Program-made: the position numbers and the translations under genes
The notes under the pieces: model-generated
Told to the model about the DNA's origin: nothing
Databases searched by the model: none
What the model saw: the letters and a program-made list of their open reading frames with translations, nothing else
Shown: in pieces, positions 1 to 8,000 of the stretch
Layout: each line of letters begins with the position of its first letter
Numbering within the stretch: the first letter of the stretch is position 1
Assembly: GCF_001667375.1 (NCBI RefSeq)
Contig: NZ_LZIN01000052.1
Location: 46,948 to 110,947 of the forward strand
Direction of reading: 5' to 3'
From: Mycolicibacter sinensis
GTDB lineage: Bacteria; Actinomycetota; Actinomycetes; Mycobacteriales; Mycobacteriaceae
Length of the DNA stretch: 64,000 nt

Positions 1-662
1 CGCTGACCGCAGCGGCCTGGTCGATCGGGCTGGCGCTGATCCTGGGCGTCGGCCTCGGGGTCGGCCGACTGTCGGGGGTGCGGCCGCTCCGCTGGAGTTG
101 TGCGGTGATGGTGGAGTTCTTCCGGGCGATCCCGGTGCTGATCATGATGATCTTCGCCTACTTCGTCTACGGCGTGCTGGACGTGTTCCCGCCGCAGCAG
201 CTCGCCCTGGCCGGTGTGGTCACCGGCCTGACGCTCTACAACGGCGCTGTGATCGCCGAGATCGTGCGGGCGGGGGTACGCGCCCTACCGGCCGGGCAAT
301 CCGAGGCGGCCGCCGCGCTGGGGATGAGTTGGGGCCGCTCGATGCGACTGGTGCTGTTGCCCCAGGCCGTCACCGCCATGCTGCCGGTGCTGGTCTCACA
401 ACTGGTGGTGGCGCTCAAAGACACCGCGATCGGCTACCAGATCACGTTCGTGGAGATGGTGCGCCAGGGCACGGTGGTCGGTTCTCAGTACAGCAATTAC
501 CTCCCGGCGCTGTTGGTGATCGCGGCGCTGATGATCACCGCAAACCTGGCGCTGTCGGCCGGCGCCATTGCACTGGAGCGCCGGCTGCGCCGCTCGCGCC
601 ACAACCCGTTGGCGGCGGCCACGATCGAGCCGGAGGGCACCCCCGGAGCCCAGGTCGTCTAG
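1..662 (+). CDS. gluD: Amino-acid ABC transporter permease (GluD/HisM type), 5' end outside the window
   Basis: Inner-membrane permease subunit of a polar amino-acid importer, probably for glutamate or glutamine. The reading frame is open from base 3, so about 25 residues precede the first internal ATG and the true start lies upstream. The FFRAIPVLIMMIFAYF segment and the EAAAALGMSWGRSMRLVLLPQA segment are the family signatures; the second is the EAA loop that docks the ATPase. Several hydrophobic helices are visible. The C-terminus is a charged tail after the last helix. From memory, gluABCD lies next to recX in fast-growing mycobacteria, which suggests this is the last gene of that operon and that everything up to recX is inserted. 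The family is certain; the substrate is inferred from context. Confidence 0.85.
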   Translation, partial: LTAAAWSIGLALILGVGLGVGRLSGVRPLRWSCAVMVEFFRAIPVLIMMIFAYFVYGVLDVFPPQQLALAGVVTGLTLYNGAVIAEIVRAGVRALPAGQSEAAAALGMSWGRSMRLVLLPQAVTAMLPVLVSQLVVALKDTAIGYQITFVEMVRQGTVVGSQYSNYLPALLVIAALMITANLALSAGAIALERRLRRSRHNPLAAATIEPEGTPGAQVV

Positions 663-725
663 GCACTGCGCAGCCGCAGTCCGGCGTCTAGAGTCGGACT
701 CAACAGCTAGCGACAGGAGACTCTG

Positions 726-956
726 ATGGCTCTCACCCCCAAGGACGCCTTCAACGCCGCCCGCGACATCGCCACCCACGCTGTCGAGAAGGCCTCCGAC
801 ATCGTCGAGGACGCCGGCGATATCATCCGCGGGGACGTCTCCGGCGGCGTCAGCGCGATCGTCCAGGATTCCATGGAGATCGCCACGCACGCGGTCGAGC
901 GGACCAAGGAGGTCTTCAGCGACCGAGAAGAAGCAGGCGAGATCGACGAGGTCTGA
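726..956 (+). CDS. Small amphipathic helical protein with an internal repeat (76 aa)
   Basis: Unrecognised small soluble protein, rich in Ala, Asp, Glu, Ile and Val and without Cys or a membrane segment. It contains two copies of a helical unit, DIATHAVEKASDIV at residues 14-27 and EIATHAVERTKEVF at 51-64, joined by a Gly-rich turn, so it looks like a two-helix hairpin. An AGGAGA ribosome-binding site lies 5 bases before the ATG. GC and codon use are typical of the host, so it may be core rather than island. It sits 63 bases after the permease. No function can be assigned from sequence; an association with membranes or stress (apolipoprotein-like helices) is only a guess. Confidence 0.75.
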   Translation: MALTPKDAFNAARDIATHAVEKASDIVEDAGDIIRGDVSGGVSAIVQDSMEIATHAVERTKEVFSDREEAGEIDEV

Positions 957-966
957 GTTTCAGACC
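950..966. terminator. Perfect hairpin overlapping the stop codon
   Basis: Inverted repeat with 7-base arms and a GTT loop (GGTCTGA-GTT-TCAGACC). The TGA stop of the small protein lies in the left arm. No T-run follows, so it is not a classic intrinsic terminator, but mycobacterial terminators often lack one. Confidence 0.4.
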
Positions 967-1044
967 CGGCGGGCTTCGCCACTCTTACAGCCCCGTCCCA
1001 AAGGCGGCCGAACTTGCGATGTTCGGCCCTATCCTCGAGCAACG

Positions 1045-1470
1045 ATGACGACAACAGACGATCAGTCCGACTCCCTGCTTGGGGCACTGAGCAAGGCCCG
1101 GATTCCAGTGGAAAACCACGGCTTCATCGAACGTCTAACCATGGCCGTCGGCATCGCCGAATATCAGGCGGTGGTCAGCGTCGACAAACCCTACGTCCGA
1201 GCCCGGCGACAGGATGGCCTGCCCGATCTGCGCATCCACTACGGGTACACCACCGGGTTCGTCTCCGAAGACGAAGTCGTTCGAGTCGCGGGCAGCGGCG
1301 CCGACCGTGGTCCCAGTTCACGGAAGGGAACCTGGTACGTGGCGCATCCAACGAATCAGGTGCGCCATGGCAGCGATCGGGCTCGCGACATCCGACGCGA
1401 GGCGGCCAGGCTCTGCACCACCTGCTACGTGCAGTTGCCGCTCACCGGCATCTGCGGCGCGTGCGACTAA
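1045..1470 (+). CDS. Hypothetical protein with C-terminal zinc ribbon (141 aa), first gene of the island
   Basis: Unrecognised protein. The C-terminus carries a C-x2-C-x9-C-x2-C cluster (CTTC...CGAC, residues about 124-140), which should bind one zinc ion. The middle part (VSVDKPYVRARRQDGLPDLR) is basic with aromatic residues. A TATCCT hexamer at 1030-1035 lies 9 bases before the ATG, with no Shine-Dalgarno sequence, so the mRNA may be leaderless. It precedes the helicase/methylase genes on the same strand by 255 bases. It could be a small nucleic-acid-binding accessory or regulator of the defence cluster, but that is inferred from position only. Confidence 0.65.
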   Translation: MTTTDDQSDSLLGALSKARIPVENHGFIERLTMAVGIAEYQAVVSVDKPYVRARRQDGLPDLRIHYGYTTGFVSEDEVVRVAGSGADRGPSSRKGTWYVAHPTNQVRHGSDRARDIRREAARLCTTCYVQLPLTGICGACD

Positions 1471-1643
1471 CCGAACCAAAGTTCGGTCGGGATCAAGGCG
1501 TCGCACTACAGTCGGCTGTCGTAGGAGATTTCGAGTACGTGCAGGGTGTAGATGGTTGTAGGACGAATCGGGCCGACCGTGTCGGCGGCAACGTCGCAAA
1601 CGTCGACCCACCTCTCACCGCCGAGCCTGTCGGTCTCGCGCGT

Positions 1644-1649
1644 TAGATT
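1644..1649 (+). promoter_or_regulatory. Probable -10 element (TAGATT) for the defence operon
   Basis: TANNNT hexamer in the 255-base gap before the SNF2 helicase gene, 9 bases upstream of the ATG at 1659. Transcription starting there would give a leaderless message beginning with a short reading frame. No clear -35 box is seen. Confidence 0.4.
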
Positions 1650-1658
1650 CACTCGGTC

Positions 1659-1733
1659 ATGCGAATCCGAGACGAGCGGCCGGCCAGCGTGAAAATCACC
1701 GCAGCACCGCAGCACGGGATCGACCGTGCCTAG
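1659..1733 (+). CDS. Possible 24-codon leader ORF overlapping the start of the SNF2 gene
   Basis: ATG at 1659 opens a 24-residue frame (MRIRDERPASVKITAAPQHG...) that ends at TAG 1731-1733. It overlaps the GTG start of the helicase (1726) in a different frame. The -10 like TAGATT upstream would place the transcript start at or near this ATG. The arrangement suggests translational coupling: ribosomes finishing the leader could reinitiate at the GTG, which has no convincing ribosome-binding site of its own. This rests on layout alone; the frame is short enough to occur by chance. Confidence 0.3.
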   Translation: MRIRDERPASVKITAAPQHGIDRA

Positions 1734-4700
1734 ATACAAGTTTCACTGGGCGAACCTGCCCCGACCACTGCTTGACGCGCTCTACGCAGATCTGGGCTTC
1801 GCCGATCCCGACGACCCCGCCGAGGCACTGCACAGCTGGTATGGCGCCCGCCCGAAAGACGACTTCGTCCACGATGCATGGCCCACCCTGCTGAAGCACT
1901 GGGTCTCCCACGACACGCCGGCGAGGGACGCGATCGTGGCCGCGCTGCGCGAGGTCCGCCATGAGGACGGCCACTTGGCCAAGCATCGCGACCAGATGAC
2001 GTATCTGCATGGGCTGCGCAACGCGAAGACCCTGCGTGAGATCGTGCTCAATGCATTCATCGCTCTCGGCGAGGTTGAACCACAACCCGATGAACCCCCC
2101 GACCAGCCGGCACCGCAGACGCGCCCGACAGAACACCCGAAACCCCTGACCGGAGCCCCAGTGACTACCACGGCAGACAAGCCGACCACGACACCGTTCA
2201 CCGCGGCCCCCGGCTCGGTGGTGCTGGTGCGCGACGCCGAATGGCTGGTCACCGCGGTCGAAGAGGCCACCGACGGCTTCTTCGTGCACGTGATCGGCCT
2301 GTCGGAGTTGGTGCGCGACACCACCGCGACGTTCTCCACCGCGATCGACACCGTCGTCGAGGTCGACCCGACCAAGGTCCGGGTTACCGCGGATGACTCC
2401 CCCGGGTTCCGGCGGGCCCGGCTGTGGCTGGAGGCCACGCTGCGCAAGACGCCGGCGGCCATCACCGACCCGGATCTGACCATCGCGCACCGCGGTCTGG
2501 CCACCCACCTCGATTACCAATTCAAGGCGGTGCAAAAGGCGCTGGACCCGGACAAGCTGCGGCCGCGAATTCTGCTGGCCGACGCGGTGGGACTGGGCAA
2601 GACCATTGAGATCGGCATGATCCTCTCGGAGTTGGTGCGCCGCGGCCGCGGGGAGCGGATTCTGATCGTCACGCCCAAGCATGTGCTGGAGCAGATGCAG
2701 ATGGAGTTGTGGAGCCGCTACGCGCTGCCGTTCGTGCGACTGGATTCCACCGGCATTCAACGCATTCGGCAGATTCTGCCGGCCAACCGCAACCCGTTCA
2801 CCTACTACAAGCGGGTGATCATCTCCATCGACACCCTCAAAAGCGACCGCTACATCGCCCACCTGCAAAAGCAGTGGTGGGACGCCGTGGTGGTCGACGA
2901 GTCGCACAACGTCACCAACACCGCCTCGCAGAACAACCGGCTGGTGCGGCTGCTGGCCGATCGCACCGACGCGTTGATCCTGGCTTCGGCCACCCCGCAC
3001 AACGGCAAACCCGAGTCGTTCGCCGAGCTGGTGCGCATGCTCGACCCGAGCGCGGTCAGCCCCGCCGGGAAACCGGACTTCGACCAGGTCGCCAAGCTCG
3101 TGATTCGCCGGCACCGTCACCACCCCGATGTGGCCGCCGAGGTCGGCGCGGACTGGGCCGAACGCCAACCACCGCAGCACATCACCATCACCGCATCGCC
3201 GGCCGAAGACGAGATCGCCCGCGAACTCGAAGAGGTCTGGTTGTGGCCGGAGTCGGGCGCCTCACCGTATTCGGGCAAGACCGCCGCCCTGTTCCCGTGG
3301 GTGCTGGCCAAGGCGTTCCTGTCCTCCCCCGCCGCGCTGGTCGACACCATCACCGAACGGCTGCGCCGCCTTGACGACAGCGCCAAGGCGACCGTCGAAC
3401 GCACAGCCTTGACCCGGCTGGCCGAGCTGACCGCTAAGGCCCGCCACACCGGCTCGGCCAAGTACAACGGGCTGCTGGCACACCTCAAAGCGATCGGTAT
3501 CTCGCCCAGCGCCGAACGCCGGGTGGTGATCTTCGCCGAACGGGTCGCCACCTTGGAGTGGCTGCGCAAATCCATCACCGCCGATCTCAAACTCGGCGGA
3601 GATCAGGTGGCGATGCTGCACGGCGGGCTGTCCGACAAAGAGCAGCAGGACATCGTGGAGTCCTTCAAGCTGGCGTCCTCACCGATCCGGGTGCTGGTCA
3701 CCGGAGACATCGCCTCGGAGGGGGTGAACCTGCACAGCCACTGCCATCACCTGGTGCACTACGACATTCCGTGGAGCCTGATCCGCATCGAGCAGCGCAA
3801 CGGGCGCATCGACCGCTACGGGCAGCGGCACCGCCCGCAGATCACCACGCTGCTGCTCACCCCATCCGCCGGCCGGTTCAGCGGCGACATCAAGGTGCTG
3901 ACCCGGCTGGTGGAGCGCGAACACGAAGCCCACACCGCCCTCGGCGACGTCGCGTCGCTGATGGGCAGCTATGACGTCGCCGCCGAAGAAGACGCCATCC
4001 GTGAGGTGCTGGCCGGAAAGGCCGAATTCGACGCCGAGGTCAAGACCGTCGACGAGGCTCGTGCCGGCGGCGGGTTGGATGCGTTCTTCGCCGACCTGGC
4101 CACCGGAGAGATCCCGCAGGCCGGGGCCGGCGCAACCGCCAGCGCGCGGCCCAGGACCGGGGTGTACGCCAGCGAGTTCGCTTTCGTCTCCGACGCGGTC
4201 GATGAGTTCATCACCACCCCGGCGCAGGCGCCGCCGAACGGCATCAAATGGCAGGTGCACCAGCATCATTCGATCGCCTCACTGGTGCCGCCGGCGGATC
4301 TGCGGCAGCGGCTGCAGGTGCTGCCGCAGTCCTATCTGGCTGACCGCAAGGTGATCGAGTCGTTCAAGCTGGCGTTGACGCCGGCGCGCGGGCAGGCCGA
4401 GTTGGAGGCGGCGCGTTCCGGGGATTCGACGACGACGTGGCCGGAGGCGCATTTCCTGGCGCCGCTGCACCCGGTGGTCGAGTGGGCTGCCGATCGGGCG
4501 CTGGCGGAGTTGAGTCGCGATGAGATCTTCGCGGTACACGGCACGGTGGATTTCCCAACGGTGCTGGTGTTGGTGACCCAGTCCAATCGGCGCGGCCAGG
4601 TGGTGGCCGCGTCCTACTACACGGTGGTGTTCCCCGACCCCGGCCAACCCGAGGTAGGGATGGCCACGGCCTACAGCCATCCGCACCTCGCGATCGACGC

Positions 4701-5028
4701 GCTGAACCTGGCCACCGTCAACCCCGGCGACCTCACCGACGTGACCGGTTTGCAGCCACTGGTCGCCGCCGCGGCGCGGGCCGCGAATGCCGCCGCCGAT
4801 CAGCACGCCGAGGCGATCCGCGCCGAAACGCAAGCCCGCATCGCCGCGTGGACGCAGCGCACCCAGACCTGGAAACAGCAGGCCGGCGAGCTGGCCAGGC
4901 GGGAGACCCTCGTCGCGCGCACCCGGCGGATCGACGACGAACAATCACTGGCACAGGACATGAACCCGGACCGGCGGCTGGTGCGCCCCCTGGTGGTCGT
5001 CGTGCCGCAACCGCAGGGAAACAGGTAG
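1726..5028 (+). CDS. SNF2-family helicase, DrmD-like (1,100 aa)
   Basis: Superfamily 2 ATPase expected to translocate on double-stranded DNA. The N-terminal 280 residues are family-specific with a Pro-rich linker around residues 120-150. The ATPase core shows ADAVGLGKTIE (Walker A, about 286-296), VVVDESHN (Walker B, about 388-395) and ASATPHNGKPESF (motif III). The second RecA-like domain shows MLHGGLSDKEQQ, TGDIASEGVNLHSHCHHLVHYDIPW and RIEQRNGRIDRYGQ (motif VI, about 687-700). The RNGRIDRYGQ ending is shared with DISARM DrmD helicases. The methyltransferase gene starts 9 bases after its stop, as in class 1 DISARM where drmD and drmMI are neighbours. GTG 1726 is chosen as start; no better in-frame start with a ribosome-binding site is visible. 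Family certain; DrmD assignment by inference. Confidence 0.9.
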   Translation: MPRYKFHWANLPRPLLDALYADLGFADPDDPAEALHSWYGARPKDDFVHDAWPTLLKHWVSHDTPARDAIVAALREVRHEDGHLAKHRDQMTYLHGLRNAKTLREIVLNAFIALGEVEPQPDEPPDQPAPQTRPTEHPKPLTGAPVTTTADKPTTTPFTAAPGSVVLVRDAEWLVTAVEEATDGFFVHVIGLSELVRDTTATFSTAIDTVVEVDPTKVRVTADDSPGFRRARLWLEATLRKTPAAITDPDLTIAHRGLATHLDYQFKAVQKALDPDKLRPRILLADAVGLGKTIEIGMILSELVRRGRGERILIVTPKHVLEQMQMELWSRYALPFVRLDSTGIQRIRQILPANRNPFTYYKRVIISIDTLKSDRYIAHLQKQWWDAVVVDESHNVTNTASQNNRLVRLLADRTDALILASATPHNGKPESFAELVRMLDPSAVSPAGKPDFDQVAKLVIRRHRHHPDVAAEVGADWAERQPPQHITITASPAEDEIARELEEVWLWPESGASPYSGKTAALFPWVLAKAFLSSPAALVDTITERLRRLDDSAKATVERTALTRLAELTAKARHTGSAKYNGLLAHLKAIGISPSAERRVVIFAERVATLEWLRKSITADLKLGGDQVAMLHGGLSDKEQQDIVESFKLASSPIRVLVTGDIASEGVNLHSHCHHLVHYDIPWSLIRIEQRNGRIDRYGQRHRPQITTLLLTPSAGRFSGDIKVLTRLVEREHEAHTALGDVASLMGSYDVAAEEDAIREVLAGKAEFDAEVKTVDEARAGGGLDAFFADLATGEIPQAGAGATASARPRTGVYASEFAFVSDAVDEFITTPAQAPPNGIKWQVHQHHSIASLVPPADLRQRLQVLPQSYLADRKVIESFKLALTPARGQAELEAARSGDSTTTWPEAHFLAPLHPVVEWAADRALAELSRDEIFAVHGTVDFPTVLVLVTQSNRRGQVVAASYYTVVFPDPGQPEVGMATAYSHPHLAIDALNLATVNPGDLTDVTGLQPLVAAAARAANAAADQHAEAIRAETQARIAAWTQRTQTWKQQAGELARRETLVARTRRIDDEQSLAQDMNPDRRLVRPLVVVVPQPQGNR

Positions 5029-5037
5029 GAATCCGCG

Positions 5038-8000
5038 ATGCCGACATCAGATGCACTGCTGCTCGCCGACGACTTCCTGTCCGAGCACTACTTCACCACC
5101 GACGCCAAATCGCAGTCGTTCCAAGCCAAAGTGCTGGAGCGCCGCAAGCAGTGGGACTCGGCTCATGATCCAGCCCACGACGAGAACCAGCCCACCACTC
5201 GGTCCCGCTACACCGCGCACCGGCGCGAGCTGGCGCAGGCGTTTCTGGGCCTGGCCGAAACCGCCGACGCCGACACCGTCGATGCGCTGTACACGCAACT
5301 GCGCGACATCCTCGGCTTCGACAACCCGGTCCGGTTCGACATCGAACGCCTCGGCGGCGTCGACGGGCAGCCCGGCCCGGTGCTGGCACTGCGAGCCCGC
5401 GGGCTTGCCGGCCCGGCACCGCTGGCGATCGTGGAGGCCCGCGGCGCTCTGGCACTGGAGGATCTGCTGGCCAAGGACGAGAAGTCGCTGCTGCGCGGCT
5501 ATCTCACCGACGAGGTGGCCGACGGCAAGCCGATCACCTCGGTGGCCCGGCTGCTGTCGCATCTGTTCGTCGCCGCCGACGGCCCGCAGTTCGCCCTGGT
5601 ACTCGCTGGTGGACGGGCGCTGGTCACCGAGCGGGAACGCTGGCCCGAAGGCCGCTACTTGGCGGTGGATCTGCAGTTGGTCGGTGAGCGCGCCGACACC
5701 AAACGCGGCGGTGAGATCGACCGCGCGCTGGCTTGTCTGGACGCTGACTCGTTGGCCCCGGACGCCGAGGGCGCCATCTGGTGGTCGAGCGTGATCGAGG
5801 AGTCGATCAAGCACACCGTCGGGGTGTCGGAGGATCTGCGCGAAGGGGTGCGGCTGTCGATCGAGATCATCGCCAACGAGGTGGTCGCGCGCCGCAAAGC
5901 CCTCGGCCTGGCGCCGCTGCCGCCGGAGCAGGCCCAGCCGCTGGCCCGCGACGCGCTGCGGTTTTTGTACCGAATCCTGTTCCTGCTCTATGCCGAAGCC
6001 TCCCCCGAGCTGGCGGTGCTGCCGGTCGGTGAGCCCGCCTACGAGCGCGGCTACTCCATCGACCGGCTGCGCGAGCTCACCCTGACAGAACTGGTCAGCC
6101 CCCGCGCCCGGTCCGGCACGCACCTGTATGAATCGCTGGCGGTGCTGTTCGATCTGGTCGATCGCGGCCACGACGGCAGCGGCGATGATCCGGCCGCCGC
6201 CGAGGGCCTGGTGTTTCAGCCGCTGCGCGCCGACCTGTTCAAACCCGGCGCCATCGCGTTGATCGATGAGGTCAAGCTCGGCAACGCCGAACTACAGAAG
6301 GTGTTCCGCCACCTGCTGCTCAGCAAGCAGGCCAAGGGCCGCGACCGCGGCTTCATCTCCTATGCCCAACTGGGCATCAACCAGCTCGGCGCGGTCTACG
6401 AAGGACTGATGAGCTACACCGGCTTCTTCGCCGCCGAAGACCTCTTCGAGGTCGCCAAGAACGGCGACGCGTCCAAAGGCTCGTGGGTGGTGCCAACCAC
6501 CCGCAGCGACGGCATCGCCCGATCCGACTTCGTCACCGCCGAAGACCTTGACACCGGGGAGCGCAAACCGGTGCTGCACCACCGCGGCACGTTCGTCTAT
6601 CGCCTCTCCGGGCGGGAACGCCAGCAGTCGGCCTCCTACTACTCCCCGGAGGTGCTGACCCGCTTCGTGGTCGGGCAGGCGCTGGCCGAACTGCTCGACC
6701 CGAACGGCGAAACCACGCCCGCCCGTGCCATTTTGGACCTGAGCATCTGCGAACCCGCCCTGGGCTCTGGGGCGTTCGCCATCGAAGCCGTCCAGCAGCT
6801 TGCCGAAGAATATCTGCGTCGGCGACAAGACGAACTCGACCAGCGCATCGACCCCGACGCGTATGCCGCCGAGTTGCAGAAGGTCAAGGCCTACATCGCG
6901 CTGCATCAGACCTACGGGGTGGACCTGAACGCCACCGCGGTGGAGTTCGCCGAGATCTCGCTGTGGCTGGCCACCATGGGCGAAGGCTTGGCCGCCCCCT
7001 GGTTCGGGCTGCACCTGCGCCGCGGCAACTCGCTGGTGGGGGCACGTCACTCGATCATCCCGGCGGCATCGCTGCGGGAAAAGGGTTGGCTGCAGGCCAC
7101 TCCCACCGATGCACCGCTGTCGACGCTGGGTGATGATCTGCGCGGCGGGGTGCACCACTTCCTGCTGCCGGTCGACGGCTGGGGCGCCACCGTCGACGCC
7201 AAGGAAGCCAAGGAACTCGCCCCCGACGCGCTGGAACGGCTCAAGGACTGGCGGAAATCGCTGCGCCCCAAGCTGTCCAAAACCCAGATCGCAAATCTGT
7301 CGTCGCTAGCCCGGCGCACCGAACGGCTCTGGGCCCTCGCGCTGCGTCGGCTGCAGATCGCCGAAGCCCAGATCCGTCGCGCCATCCCGGTCTGGGGCGC
7401 TGACGATCTGCCCGACGCCGGCGGAGCGGTCCCCCGCGAAGCCATCGAGGCAGCCCTGGCCGACCCCGCCGGGGCGCATCAACGGCTGCGCCGAGTGATG
7501 GACGCCTGGTGCGCCCTGTGGTTCTGGCCGCTCACCGACGAGTTAGCCACCGTGAACGGCGAACTGGTGTCCCCGCCGAGCGTCAACGCGTGGATCGACG
7601 GGCTGGAGCAACTGCTCGGCCAGGAATTGAAAGTCAGCCGCCGCGACGAGCAGCAATACAGCTTCGCCGACATCGACGACTGGGACGACCTCGGCGTTGC
7701 CGAAGACAACGATTTGACGTTCGCCCAAGCCAAGAATGTTGACGCAGTGCTGGCCGCGCATCGCTGGTTAGTGGTCTGCGAACGGCTGGCCGGACGGCAC
7801 GGGTTCTTCCACTGGGAGCTTGATTTCGGGCCGGTGTTCGGGCGTGGGGGGTTTGATCTGCAGGTCGGGAACCCGCCATGGGTGCGGCCGCGCTCTGACG
7901 TGGCTGCACTTCTTTCTGAGGGTGATCCATGGTTCCAACTCGCACTCAAACCAACGCAGGCCGAGGTGCGAGCTAAGCAAGCAACCACTCTGGCACTGCC

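Noticed and set aside
1696..3180. Long minus-strand frame (494 codons) under the SNF2 gene
   Set aside because: Antisense shadow; its Arg/Gly/His-rich sequence has no domain, while the plus frame has all helicase motifs.
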